NCBI GenBank assembly: GCA_024809215.1
Contig: JANUBW010000012.1
Span: forward strand, 1-64,000
DNA length: 64,000 nt
Origin: Niastella sp. OAS944
GTDB taxonomy: Bacteria > Bacteroidota > Bacteroidia > Chitinophagales > Chitinophagaceae
Direction: 5' to 3'
The position numbers were made by a program, and so were the translations under genes. The notes beneath the pieces were generated by a model that saw nothing but the letters and a program-made list of their open reading frames with translations, did not search any database and had not been told where the DNA came from. Positions 50,339 through 59,218 of this stretch are shown here, one piece after another; position 1 is the first letter of the stretch; every line of letters starts with the position of its first letter.

Positions 50339-51472
50339 TTAAATTAATTTTCTTAATTGATCACTATCCGGCAACACCTGCTGAATTTCTGCTGGCGGTT
50401 CACTTGTATTCCTAAACGTGGCAACGCCCATCGGAGTGTTCATGTTTCTGATTGAGTATTGTACAATTGCATCATGCTTTTCCTTACAAAGAATGATACC
50501 AATGCTTGGTAATTCATCTGGTAGTTTAATTTTGTCATCCAGCACATTCAGGTAAAAATGTAATTGACCTGTATACTCTGGCTTGAAATGGTCTTTCTTA
50601 ATCTCAAAAGCCACAAGACGCCGTAGGATACGATTGTAGAAAAGTAAGTCAATTGAAAATTCATGACCGTCAACATCCAGGCGAAATTGATTACCTATAA
50701 AAGTAAACCCCTTCCCCATCTTTAGAATAAATTCGGTTATATTGGAAACAATGCGATGCTCAATTTCACTTTCGTTATGATCATCACCTAACTGGAGGAA
50801 GTCTAGCAGATATTTATCTTTAAAAAGTTCCGCAGTCGCATTACTATTTATGGATTCAATTGTTGTATCAAAATTATGGTGCAGTTTTCCGATTTGCTGG
50901 AACAAGTTCTCATTTACATGATGCTCCATTACAGAAACCGACCAGTATTCTTCTGCAGCCTTTCTCATATAAAACATTCGTTCTTCGAGCGCTTTACATT
51001 TATTCAGCAGTATTAAATGATGCGTGAATGTAATCGAGAAAAAATTGGACAGAACAGGGTTATCGAATCGTATAGTCGATGAAAAATCATCCATTATCTG
51101 ATCACCTTGCAATTGGGCAGTTGTCGACTGCCCAATTATATTACATTCTAAATCAACGCCTTGTAATTGGGCAGTCAGTAACTGCCCAATTGGAGTATTT
51201 TCATAGGCAACATAAAACTGTCGCATATTTTTGAGATTCCTGGCTGAAAATCCTCGAAGAGTAGGAACTTGCTCCTTTAAATCAGTTGCTATTTGTGACA
51301 ATACTTTATCACCCCAACTTTGCTCAGTTATTTTATCATTAAGTGATTTGCCGATATAATAATATAACAACAGTTGCTCCCTGTTAACAAGCCGAGCTGC
51401 AATGAATCGACTTTGGGAAATGCGAAATTTGAGGTCTTGTAATAATTGAGTATAATGCTGATTAGTTTCCAT
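50339..51472 (-). CDS. DUF1016 (YhcG-type) PDDEXK nuclease
   Basis: 377 aa. The N-terminal DUF1016_N domain covers about 1-100 (YYIGKSLNDKITEQSWGDKVLSQIATDLK and FSARNLKNMRQFY). A PDDEXK nuclease lies in the C-terminal half: the catalytic D and ExK are visible in FSIDLLFYNRILRRLVAFEIKKDHF. Between them, at about residues 93-125, is a divergent insert with two repeated peptides IGQ..TAQLQG, encoded by two DNA hairpins. Members are found in islands and restriction-related loci with presumed nuclease activity. It precedes the 57-aa gene and is preceded by a 176-bp gap. Confidence 0.9.
   Translation of the reverse strand: METNQHYTQLLQDLKFRISQSRFIAARLVNREQLLLYYYIGKSLNDKITEQSWGDKVLSQIATDLKEQVPTLRGFSARNLKNMRQFYVAYENTPIGQLLTAQLQGVDLECNIIGQSTTAQLQGDQIMDDFSSTIRFDNPVLSNFFSITFTHHLILLNKCKALEERMFYMRKAAEEYWSVSVMEHHVNENLFQQIGKLHHNFDTTIESINSNATAELFKDKYLLDFLQLGDDHNESEIEHRIVSNITEFILKMGKGFTFIGNQFRLDVDGHEFSIDLLFYNRILRRLVAFEIKKDHFKPEYTGQLHFYLNVLDDKIKLPDELPSIGIILCKEKHDAIVQYSIRNMNTPMGVATFRNTSEPPAEIQQVLPDSDQLRKLI
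51111..51191. repeat. Two identical-arm palindromes inside the DUF1016 gene
   Basis: AATTGGGCAGT (51111-51121)/ACTGCCCAATT (51127-51137) and AATTGGGCAGT (51165-51175)/ACTGCCCAATT (51181-51191): two hairpins with the same 11-bp stem and 5-nt loops, 54 bp apart, which is 18 codons. On the minus strand they encode the peptide pair PIGQLLTAQLQG and IIGQSTTAQLQG. They form an in-frame palindromic insertion. Confidence 0.75.
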
Positions 51473-51648
51473 ATTATTGATTTATTGGTATTATTAATTA
51501 AAACAACTTGACTACCCTTCTGTACTAACCGAAACCCATCCTACTTTATCCACAGCTCCTAGTAAACGAAGTGTGCAATCATTGTAGCACAATTTGGTAG
51601 AGCGATTTAGCGCAGCTAGTTTGCCCATCTGCTCTAAACAACTCAACT

Positions 51649-52866
51649 CTAAATAAACTTGCTTCTCAACCCCTTCATATCCTCCCCTATCTTCTTATCC
51701 AAAATCTTCGCATAATGCTGCGTAGTTCGAAGGTTCCGATGCCCCAGCATCTTTGATACCGTTTCAATAGGCACTCCGTTAGTGAGTGTTACTGTCGTAG
51801 CAAACGTATGCCGGGCAATGTGGTAAGTAAGCGTTTTCTGTATTCGGCATGCGTCTGCTATTTCCTTTAGGTAGGCATTCATCTTCTGGTTGCTGAGTAT
51901 CGGTAGCACCAGGTCTTTTTCCTGGCAGTGCGGATGATCTTTGTACTTGCTAATAATGGTAAGGGCAGCAGGTAATAAGGGAATGCGGGCGCTGATATCT
52001 GTTTTTTGCCGACGGCTTACCAGCCATTGTTCGCCATCAACGCCGATGATGATTTCCGAGCGCTTTAACTTCTTTACATCGGCATAAGCCAGACCGGTAT
52101 AGCAACTGAACAGGAAAATGTCGCGCACTACCTTGAGCCTGTCAGTTGGAAATTGTTGGGCGATCAGGGTTTGCAGTTCGGTTTCGGTGAGCGCTACGCG
52201 TTCTACCTCTCGTAAGGTCATTTTGAAATTGGCGAAGGGGTCTTTTGATAGCCAGCCATTGCGAACGCATCTGTTGATCACCTTCCGGAAATTGGTGAGG
52301 TATTTTATGGTGGAGTTGTGATTACACTTGCGTACGCTCTTTATCCAGAATTCGTACTCGCTTATAAATTCATAATCCAGCTTACTGATATCAATATCGT
52401 CTACCTTATACTTCCATTGCAAAAAGGTATGGGTATGGCGGTAAGCCGTTTGAAACCGTTCCAGAGTACCTGGTGCGTATTCCAGACCTACCAACGCCGC
52501 CATCTGCTCATTGTGCTTTTTAAACACTTCCATCAGCATGTACTTGTGTGTCTGCACCTCTTTACCATAAAAAACGGTTTTTACGTTCTCGGCAGTTACC
52601 GGGTGGCCATGATGAATTAGGTGCTGCCGGGCTTCATACACCTTTCGCTGTAACAGATCGAGATAAGAATTAAGCGACTTTACCGCTTCCGTCTTTCCAT
52701 CGGCCCTGCCGGCATCACTATTCCATTTGGCCGGATCACACTTTCGCTTGGTGCTGATATCACGACCAACCCCATCGACCGTAATGTGCAGATAAATAAA
52801 ATGCTCAACAGCTTTGCTGCTTTTTGACTTCTTGATGAAGAAAAACAAACCGAAACTCTTTTCCAT
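51649..52866 (-). CDS. Tyrosine recombinase (site-specific integrase)
   Basis: 405 aa from ATG 52864-52866 (MEKSFGLFFFIKKSK); an upstream ATG adds four residues. N-terminal Arm-like and SAM-like DNA-binding regions (residues about 1-200) and a catalytic domain with LFSCYTGLAYADVKKL (box where the first Arg is replaced, as in the Bacteroidetes IntDOT group), HIARHTF (His-x-x-Arg), LGHRNLRTTQHY (Gly-His and nucleophile Tyr). It ends the island, near the right repeat, in the position expected of the element's own integrase. The remnant at 23.1 kb is a relative. It would recombine the tRNA-Ser-end att sites. Confidence 0.95.
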   Translation of the reverse strand: MEKSFGLFFFIKKSKSSKAVEHFIYLHITVDGVGRDISTKRKCDPAKWNSDAGRADGKTEAVKSLNSYLDLLQRKVYEARQHLIHHGHPVTAENVKTVFYGKEVQTHKYMLMEVFKKHNEQMAALVGLEYAPGTLERFQTAYRHTHTFLQWKYKVDDIDISKLDYEFISEYEFWIKSVRKCNHNSTIKYLTNFRKVINRCVRNGWLSKDPFANFKMTLREVERVALTETELQTLIAQQFPTDRLKVVRDIFLFSCYTGLAYADVKKLKRSEIIIGVDGEQWLVSRRQKTDISARIPLLPAALTIISKYKDHPHCQEKDLVLPILSNQKMNAYLKEIADACRIQKTLTYHIARHTFATTVTLTNGVPIETVSKMLGHRNLRTTQHYAKILDKKIGEDMKGLRSKFI

Positions 52867-53021
52867 AATGACGCGCATTTAATGGTTTAAAATTACCCCG
52901 ACGGGGCAGTTAAAAATTGAGTTCAGTTCTTATAAAGTGTTAATAAACAGCGCCGTATGCAAAGATCATTGCGTCTTTATAAAGTTAGGTATGACGCAAC
53001 GAATGACTCCGGAAAACGCGC

Positions 53022-53145
53022 CCATAAAGTGCAGTAAAAGCAGGTATGCCTAAAAAGCAAAAAACCTGCAAATCATTGATTTTGCAGGTTTTATTACTTT
53101 AAGTTTATCTCATTTAACTGAGCCGAGCGGAGAGAGAGGGATTTG
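53022..53145. repeat. Right boundary direct repeat (attachment-site-like)
   Basis: A 124-bp copy of 25093-25215 with two substitutions and one extra base. It includes the hairpin terminator and the terminal GCGGAGAGAGAGGGATT also found at the intact tRNA-Ser 3' end (55376). It lies 155 bp beyond the integrase start. The 52867-53324 gap otherwise holds no gene. Confidence 0.85.
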
Positions 53146-53324
53146 CGGTCACTCAAATACGCTCCTACAACCACCTCATTATCAACGTTTTTCGCAATTC
53201 TTTTTATTTAATTTGGTTCTCTTTGTTCCGTGTTTTGTTCCGTTTTTTAATTTGGCTGAAAGCCTTACCTGGCATGGGTTTCAGCTGATTTAAAGTATCC
53301 ATTGGCCAGCTTTTTTTCGGTATT

Positions 53325-53654
53325 TTAACCTCTGTTATTTAAATAATACAAATAATAGTCCTCTTTACTTTTTCGCTTTTGGGGGCTTCTACTTTCACTA
53401 TATACAAGTGCTCTTTTGGAATCTTTAATTGGGTTCCATCCATTTATTAAATCAAATTCTATGTCTTCTCTAAGTTCTACTATTGCAGAAAGCCGGGCAC
53501 TAAGCTCTTCTATTCTGTTGATACCTTCCCGCCTTTTGTAGCAGTGCACCTTCCCTTCATGTTTAAATCGAAAGTAAACATACCAGTCTTTTGACAGGTG
53601 GTTATTATGCTGGCAAATGACCGGCTTCGTGTAGCACTTCTTCCCGAAAGACAT
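53325..53654 (-). pseudogene. Truncated tyrosine-recombinase N-terminus
   Basis: 109 aa resembling the Arm/N-terminal part of Bacteroidetes integrases: QHNNHLSKDWYVYFRFKHEGK, then GINRIEELSARLSAIVEL and the typical FDLINGWNPIKD. After that come about 35 residues unlike integrases and a stop. SAM-like and catalytic domains are missing, so the gene is truncated. It differs in sequence from the intact integrase at 51.6 kb. It is a second, older integrase lineage at the same tRNA site. Confidence 0.8.
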
Positions 53655-53688
53655 TTCTTCCTCCCCCTATATACAAATATACGCATTT

Positions 53689-53706
53689 GGATACACATAT
53701 GTATCC
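53689..53706. promoter_or_regulatory. Inverted repeat GGATACA-N4-TGTATCC, operator candidate
   Basis: GGATACA (53689-53695) and TGTATCC (53700-53706) flank the CATA spacer, between the divergent truncated integrase and the XRE gene at 53740. It is a likely binding site of that XRE protein, 34 bp from its start. Confidence 0.6.
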
Positions 53707-53739
53707 ATTAAATTTTAGCCGAAGCCGACTTTTGAGCCG

Positions 53740-53955
53740 GTGAAAAATCCGGCATCTATAAAAGCGTTCGCAACACACCTAAGAGTTCTTAGGGAAAAAG
53801 CCGGTATGTCCCAACAGGAACTTGCCGATACGGCAGAAATATCGAAGATTACAGTTCAGCGGATAGAAAATGCGAAGTATAGTGTTACGTTGGATACGTT
53901 AATCTCTATTGCAGGAGCTTTGAATATGCCCTTAAAGAAGCTGGTTGATTTTTAA
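53740..53955 (+). CDS. XRE-family HTH regulator, 71 aa
   Basis: A single HTH_3 domain: LRVLREKAGMSQQELADTAEISKITVQRIENAKYSVTLDTLISIAGALNMPLKKLVDF, with all typical positions. The start is GTG at 53740. Located between a truncated integrase (divergent) and a membrane-protein gene, close to tRNA-Ser. An 18-bp inverted repeat lies just upstream. It probably regulated the remnant element's integrase. Confidence 0.88.
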   Translation: MKNPASIKAFATHLRVLREKAGMSQQELADTAEISKITVQRIENAKYSVTLDTLISIAGALNMPLKKLVDF

Positions 53956-54050
53956 TTAAAGTTATGCACTATTTAAAATAGCTTTTACATTCCACTTCAA
54001 CTCTTTATGCTGTCCTTAATAGGATTACCCCAAAAATAGAAGCATCGGTT

Positions 54051-55073
54051 TTAATTAGTTTTACCGTTATTTTCTTTATTAAAGACTTTTAAAAATTCTT
54101 TATACGATGATAACATATCTAAATCAACTTCCTTTTCAATTTTAGCCTTCTCAATATTGAAAAGAGTCTCGTCTTTATTTAATTTAAAATTCCGCTCTAC
54201 AGTTGATAGCTTTTCAAGTATACTAGAAATCATCTCTGAATTTTCTAATAAAAATGCAACTTTGAGAGCGGATATTTTACAGGAAATATTCGTTAGCTCA
54301 TTCTGGAAGTACTTTGCATCATCAAGATTATTTTTGTACAACCTCAAAAAGAAAAAGGCGAAAACCTGAACAGACACAATAAAAACAAAACGTGGCAAAA
54401 AATGAATCAGAAATTTGGTAAGGTCACTAAAATCCTTGTTAACGAATAGAGTATACGATAAAATTGTTATCGCTGCAATAGTGCCTATTATTCCGATAAT
54501 AAGATTAACAATCGAATTTCTTTGGAGTTTAGCTATGTATTGTTCAGTGTTGTTTTCTAAAGGCCCCAAAATTGCCTTTACTTTTTCATACAATCCATCT
54601 TTTTCGTACAGAGCTTTATATTGGTCTTTAAACCTTTTGATTAGATTAGCTTCAAGATTTGAAATAGTTTTATTATAAACAACATTCTCTATTTCTTTAA
54701 CAGTGACATTTTGTTCAATATACTGTGTGAGCTTTTCTTTAATATCCCGGTCATTATTCAGGCTTCGTGCATTAACATATTTTATTAAATAACTTCTGTC
54801 TTTAAACAACCTGTTTCTTGTTTTGTCAATGTCAGAATCTGAGCTTAGAAATTTTGTAATCAATGGCACAATAACACCCACTGTAAAAATGAGTGCTCCA
54901 AATAGAATTGCAAACATTTGATTCCTTTCTGCAATATTGGCTGGATTTTCTTCCAGAAGTTGAGGCTTAAAAATACCAATAGAAAAAAGAACTATCCCCA
55001 AAATGGCAAAGCCTATAGGAACAACCTTAGGCATTAATTTTCTTAAAACAATGTCAAGTTTTGATTTTTTCAT
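54051..55073 (-). CDS. Membrane protein with long cytoplasmic coiled coil, unknown function
   Basis: 340 aa. Two TM helices near residues 17-37 and 50-74 (IGFAILGIVLFSIGIF; AILFGALIFTVGVIVPLI), a soluble stretch about 80-185 rich in charged helices, two more TM helices near 188-210 and 222-245, and a coiled-coil-like C-terminus (NELTNISCKISALKVAFLLENSEMISSILEKLSTVERNFKLN). No recognised family. It lies inside the remnant zone between the right repeat and tRNA-Ser, so it is island cargo. A membrane-associated defence role is possible but unsupported. Confidence 0.75.
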   Translation of the reverse strand: MKKSKLDIVLRKLMPKVVPIGFAILGIVLFSIGIFKPQLLEENPANIAERNQMFAILFGALIFTVGVIVPLITKFLSSDSDIDKTRNRLFKDRSYLIKYVNARSLNNDRDIKEKLTQYIEQNVTVKEIENVVYNKTISNLEANLIKRFKDQYKALYEKDGLYEKVKAILGPLENNTEQYIAKLQRNSIVNLIIGIIGTIAAITILSYTLFVNKDFSDLTKFLIHFLPRFVFIVSVQVFAFFFLRLYKNNLDDAKYFQNELTNISCKISALKVAFLLENSEMISSILEKLSTVERNFKLNKDETLFNIEKAKIEKEVDLDMLSSYKEFLKVFNKENNGKTN

Positions 55074-55339
55074 GAAGCTAATTTGTTTGGTGCCGTCAGG
55101 TTATTATATCGAGGGAGTATAAATTCAAATTGATACCTTATTACAGAATTAAACTACTATCTCAAATTCTACGCAGCCTTAGTATAATTAATTAAACCTT
55201 AGCTTTTTGTGAAAGGAGATGTTACAACTAACGAACGTTTATTATGCGAATATATGAGAAAGTTCAGATTAAGAGATGTTCCGTTTTGATTCCTTTTTGG
55301 TTCCGGAGTAGTTCCGGGGTGTAGAGAGTAAAAATCAAA

Positions 55340-55373
55340 AAACCCTTGATAATTCATTGATTATCAAGGGTTT
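55340..55373 (-). terminator. Terminator of the tRNA-Ser gene
   Basis: On the minus strand, AAACCCTTGATAAT, a 6-nt loop and ATTATCAAGGGTTT form a perfect 14-bp stem followed by TTTGATTTTT. It starts 3 bp beyond the tRNA 3' end. Its position relative to the tRNA end parallels the hairpin in the boundary repeats. Confidence 0.88.
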
Positions 55374-55376
55374 ACG

Positions 55377-55461
55377 CGGAGAGAGAGGGATTCGAACCCC
55401 CGGACCTGTGACAGTCAACGGTTTTCAAGACCGCCGCATTCGACCGCTCTGCCATCTCTCC
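55377..55461 (-). tRNA. tRNA-Ser (anticodon UGA)
   Basis: 85 nt. Acceptor stem GGAGAGA/TCTCTCC is perfect, discriminator base G as in serine tRNAs. The anticodon loop CTTGAAA reads UGA (plus-strand 55425-55427), decoding UCA. A long variable arm (between the anticodon stem and the T arm) fits a class II serine tRNA, and the T arm has GGTTCGAATCC. CCA is not encoded. Its 3' 17 bases recur in both 124-bp island repeats, so this gene family is the integration target. Confidence 0.95.
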
Positions 55462-55909
55462 GGGGCAAATGTAGGGCGAGGATTTAAACTGACAAAAAAA
55501 TCTGAAAAATTTAGTTAGAATATTTTTTCAGCGTAACGATTACTATTTCAATATTTTGCAGTAATATCCGCGCGAGGGATTGAAGTGTTTTTAGCGCCAC
55601 AATTGCCTCCTAAATCGGGCATTGAATTAAGCTCGCCTTCAGCTATTGCCATTGCAGCGGAGTTGTATCGCAATTGTACCACAATGGTAGCTTACTGGTC
55701 TCCGTACTGCCTGAGCATTGCCTGGTTATTGTACAGGGCCCTAATGCGCGCAAGACCATTCTTAGACAACTCCCTGAGCACCCCCTTACCATTCCCCTAT
55801 AGTCCACCGCCCATTCTGTCCAAAGCCCACCACATTTTTTCTTACTACTTCAATTGATTTTCAGACCTTTGACTTAAATAACTTTACCTATACCAAATTA
55901 GCTGCTCTT
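55462..55909. other. Gap without a supported gene
   Basis: 448 bp between the tRNA and a lipoprotein gene. A GTG-started 90-codon frame (55585-55857) exists but its Pro-rich, Ser-rich content and lack of any family resemblance make it unconvincing. It must contain the tRNA promoter. No hairpin or repeat stands out. Confidence 0.45.
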
Positions 55910-56392
55910 ATGAAAAGAATCTTCATGCCCCTGATGGCATCAGGCATTTGCATTATCCTGTTATCTGCCTGTAAATCAACAAAAACGCCACAAGCCCGCC
56001 CTAACCTAACAGAAGCAACCAGCAAGTGCGACCAGCCAATTAAATACTACTCGGAAAAGATCAGAAGCGCGAACGGACAGGAAACCAGCTTTAACACCGA
56101 GGTCACCATAAACCCTTTAAACAAGCTCATCAATTTGGTGAGCGAACCGCCTAACCAGGATAAAGTTGCTTTTACCGTGGTAATTGAAAGTATCGATTGC
56201 AACTTTAACGCCGACCATACAGTTGGCCAGGCCCTTTACCACGGATACATAAATCAAAAAGACGGCACCACCACCAAAATAATCCTCAAGCTGGAGGCCA
56301 ACGATGGCATTCTCACCATCTCGCAAGGCAATCCGGAAGAGAAAGGGGATTATGTGATCATCATTTCTAAATGGGAAATCGTACATGAATAA
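55910..56392 (+). CDS. Predicted lipoprotein, 160 aa
   Basis: Signal peptide with lipobox (IILLSAC, Cys at 21). The mature protein is beta-rich (KVAFTVVIESIDCNFNADHTVGQALYHGYIN) with two cysteines. Unknown family. The stop overlaps the start of the P-loop gene by 8 bp, so the two are translationally coupled. First chromosomal-looking gene after the tRNA site. Confidence 0.78.
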   Translation: MKRIFMPLMASGICIILLSACKSTKTPQARPNLTEATSKCDQPIKYYSEKIRSANGQETSFNTEVTINPLNKLINLVSEPPNQDKVAFTVVIESIDCNFNADHTVGQALYHGYINQKDGTTTKIILKLEANDGILTISQGNPEEKGDYVIIISKWEIVHE

Positions 56393-56915
56393 CCTGTATA
56401 TCATCTCGGGCGGTCCCGGTTCAGGAAAATCAACGCTTTTGAAAGCCCTTGCTCAGCATGGCTTTCCCTGTATGCCCGAAGCTGGCCGCGCCATTATTCA
56501 ACATCAACTATCCATCGGCGGCACCGCCCTGCCTTGGGCCGATCGCAACCTTTTTGCCGAACTTATGCTTAGTTGGGATATCCGGTCCTATTATGATGCG
56601 CAGGAATTAAACAAACCTGCACTGTTCGACAGAGGCATTCCTGACGTAATGGGCTACCTGCGGTTGTGTAATTTACCGGTACCACCTCATATTGTAAAAG
56701 CAGCGCATACCTATCGCTATCACCAACGCGTGTTTTTAGCCCCGCCGTGGCAGGAAATCTTCACCCAGGATGCCGAACGTAAACAATCATTCGATGAAGC
56801 CCAGGCCACTTTTAATGCTTTATCGGCGGTATATCTCGAACTGCAGTATGAATTGTGCCTTCTTCCATTTGCGTCCGTTGAAGAACGCGTTACATTTGTG
56901 CGGAAGAATCTATAA
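56385..56915 (+). CDS. P-loop NTPase/kinase-like protein (AAA_28 type)
   Basis: 176 aa with Walker A GGPGSGKST at about 9-17 and Walker B-like LFDRGIPDVMGYL. Similar small ATPases include predicted kinases acting on small molecules or on nucleotide-linked substrates; the later VFLAPPWQEIF motif and the Asp/Arg-rich region fit a nucleotide kinase fold. No signal peptide. It starts inside the preceding lipoprotein gene and is followed 13 bp later by the 426-aa protein. The substrate is unknown. Confidence 0.82.
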   Translation: MNNLYIISGGPGSGKSTLLKALAQHGFPCMPEAGRAIIQHQLSIGGTALPWADRNLFAELMLSWDIRSYYDAQELNKPALFDRGIPDVMGYLRLCNLPVPPHIVKAAHTYRYHQRVFLAPPWQEIFTQDAERKQSFDEAQATFNALSAVYLELQYELCLLPFASVEERVTFVRKNL

Positions 56916-56928
56916 CCAACCTGAATAA

Positions 56929-58209
56929 ATGACTGATACAAAAGAGTTAAAAAAACGTTTCAAAAGTTCTATCGAAAGAGGAACAGGCGAAGCGTATTTG
57001 CTAATGCAAAAGAACCCCAACCTTAATTTCTCTGCTGAAATTATTAAAGCGACATTAACGCCTTTAAGTTACGACCCGCAATCTGAAGGCAGCAGGGGCC
57101 CATACCTTTGGGAACTTATTGCATTGTCAAAACAACAGGACAAAATTCGTACTGCAATCCTCAATGGATTGGCCAATGAACAGGAAGACACCTGGGCATT
57201 GGTACAGCTTTTTGATCTGGCAGCCTGCTTTGCCAAACAGGGCGACAAAACCGCCCGGCAAGCCATATACGACCGATTTTTTAAAAAGATCATCGAGGGT
57301 TCCGGCTGGTGTGGTTATAATTCGATCGTTGACCTGGATGGCCTGCAGGGATTACTATTCATTGCAACCACCATTGGGCAGGCGATTGAAAAAGACCCTG
57401 AAACCTGGCAGGACAATATGATCATCGATCACTTTCAGCGAAAACATCCGGCAATAAAAGCCCGAAATGAACTTGAAAAAGCCGGCAAAACCAATCGATT
57501 TATAAAGCTCTATCTCCACAATATTGACCAAACAGAAAAACGCAGAGAAGAGTGGGTGAAGAAAAATCCCCGTTCCAAAATAAACTATGATACTATAACA
57601 AAAAACATCAATAGCAAACTGAGGGTCCCTTACTATGGCAAGGATAAGTTATTGAAGAGCGATATAAAAAAACTGGCGGATGATTTTCTGAAAGAAACCG
57701 ACCGCCTGAAACTCGAAAAATATTGCCGGGTATTCGACAAGGTTAAATATCCTTACGATTATAAACCGATACTTGAACTCGCAAAAAGCAAAAACAAAAA
57801 AAACGACCGGCTGGTAGAGTTTGCCTGCGGTGCATTGAAATACTTTTCGGGGTCAGATATCAGGAAATTTGCAATAGACACATTAAAGCAAACAAAAAGT
57901 CCATGGGATTACCTGGACTTACTGGTATTAAATTTTAAAATCGGCGACAGTAAATTATTGACTGAAATTGCCCGGAATTGTAAAAACGAACATGACACCC
58001 ATGCTATAGTATGGGGAATAGTAAATATTTACCGTGCTAACAAAACGACCACCTGTAAGAAACCTTTAGAAGCGATATATGACAAATTAAATTGTAGCAG
58101 CCATAGAGAAGACATTGTACGCATTTTGAAAGAAAACAACGTCTTATCAAAACAGATCAAAAAAGAGCTTAGGTACGATTTTGATGAAAACATAAGAAAG
58201 CTTGCCTGA
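56929..58209 (+). CDS. Hypothetical helical-repeat protein, 426 aa
   Basis: A soluble protein made of predicted paired helices, with repeated patterns such as LVEFACGALKYFSGSDIRKFAIDTLK and KLLTEIARNCKNEHDTHAIVWGIVNIYR that look HEAT/ARM-like. The middle has a charged linker (KTNRFIKLYLHNIDQTEKRREEWVKKNP). No enzyme motif. It lies 13 bp after the P-loop gene and ends 4 bp from the convergent nitrilase gene. Such scaffolds bind other proteins; the partner is unknown. Confidence 0.75.
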   Translation: MTDTKELKKRFKSSIERGTGEAYLLMQKNPNLNFSAEIIKATLTPLSYDPQSEGSRGPYLWELIALSKQQDKIRTAILNGLANEQEDTWALVQLFDLAACFAKQGDKTARQAIYDRFFKKIIEGSGWCGYNSIVDLDGLQGLLFIATTIGQAIEKDPETWQDNMIIDHFQRKHPAIKARNELEKAGKTNRFIKLYLHNIDQTEKRREEWVKKNPRSKINYDTITKNINSKLRVPYYGKDKLLKSDIKKLADDFLKETDRLKLEKYCRVFDKVKYPYDYKPILELAKSKNKKNDRLVEFACGALKYFSGSDIRKFAIDTLKQTKSPWDYLDLLVLNFKIGDSKLLTEIARNCKNEHDTHAIVWGIVNIYRANKTTTCKKPLEAIYDKLNCSSHREDIVRILKENNVLSKQIKKELRYDFDENIRKLA

Positions 58210-58213
58210 GCCC

Positions 58214-59164
58214 CTACTCCTTTTTCATCCAGGCCACCTGCTGCACACCGTTATGCGGGTCGGAAATAATAGCACCATATAATGCCGGCCGTCTGGCCAT
58301 TTTATACCGGTGAGCCCCTGCCATTTGTAATTTCTGCGGAACAAGGGTAGCAATAGCAATATCATCACCTAATTGCCTGCATTCTTTAAGCACATCACCA
58401 AAAGGATCGATGATCATTGAACAGCCGTTCTTCAACTGATCGTCGTCCATTCCTATAGGATTTGAAAAAACGACATAAACGCCATTATCGTAAGCTCTTG
58501 CCGGCAACCATTTCATTAACCAGCTGCGTCCCTTTAAGCCGTCAAACTCTGCGCGTAGCGTTGTAGGATCCTCTTCCCGCTTTTCCCAAAGCACCGGGTC
58601 TACAAAACCCGCTCCCGGTCTTGGTGAAGGTGTGCACATGGTAACATGAGGCATAAAAATAATATCAGCTCCCAGTAACGTAGTAGCCCGTACGTTCTCG
58701 ATGATGTTATTATCGTAGCAGATCAATATACCACACTTCCAACCTAACAGTTCAAACACCACATATGAATTGCCCGGGGTAAGATGCGGATTAATAAATG
58801 GATGCAACTTGCGGTATTTAGCCACCAGCCCGTTTTTATCTACACATACATAGGCTTTGCACAGGGTACCATCGGCCATTTTCTCAAACAAACCGGCTAA
58901 AATAACAATATCAATTTCCCGGGCAATGGCAATCAGCTCCTGTACGCTTTGGCCGTCGGGTATTAGCTCTGCAACTGCTGCGAGTTCATCCCGGGTCAGG
59001 TGGCGCGCAAATGAGTAGCCCGTAACAGAACACTCATGAAAGGCGATCACCTGTGCTCCCTTAGCTTTTGCCTCTGCAGCCAGTTTGCGAATGACACTTA
59101 GATTATACGCTTTATCATTATTGCGGTTCTCAAATTGCGCCGTAGCGATCTTTATAGGTTCCAT
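58214..59164 (-). CDS. Carbon-nitrogen hydrolase (nitrilase) family amidase
   Basis: 316 aa from ATG 59162-59164 (MEPIKIATAQFENR). The catalytic triad is visible: Glu in AFHECSVTGY (about 43), Lys in KYRKLHPF (about 123) and Cys in GILICYDNN (about 156). The group hydrolyses amides or nitriles, for example N-carbamoyl or omega-amidase-like substrates. Length is typical. Its stop is convergent with the 426-aa gene. An AraC regulator follows upstream on the same strand, 54 bp away. Confidence 0.9.
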   Translation of the reverse strand: MEPIKIATAQFENRNNDKAYNLSVIRKLAAEAKAKGAQVIAFHECSVTGYSFARHLTRDELAAVAELIPDGQSVQELIAIAREIDIVILAGLFEKMADGTLCKAYVCVDKNGLVAKYRKLHPFINPHLTPGNSYVVFELLGWKCGILICYDNNIIENVRATTLLGADIIFMPHVTMCTPSPRPGAGFVDPVLWEKREEDPTTLRAEFDGLKGRSWLMKWLPARAYDNGVYVVFSNPIGMDDDQLKNGCSMIIDPFGDVLKECRQLGDDIAIATLVPQKLQMAGAHRYKMARRPALYGAIISDPHNGVQQVAWMKKE

Positions 59165-59218
59165 AGTATGTAAAATTAAAACCGGCATACTACAGCTGAT
59201 TGTAAAAAACCGACAATC

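Noticed and set aside
25093-53145. Self-transmissible conjugative element
   Set aside because: Relaxase and MobC are present but no VirD4/TraG coupling protein, VirB4/TraG ATPase or other Tra genes, so only mobilization by a helper is supported.
55585-55857. GTG-started 90-codon frame next to the tRNA
   Set aside because: Pro/Ser-rich composition, no recognised family, no partner gene, and no convincing start signal.
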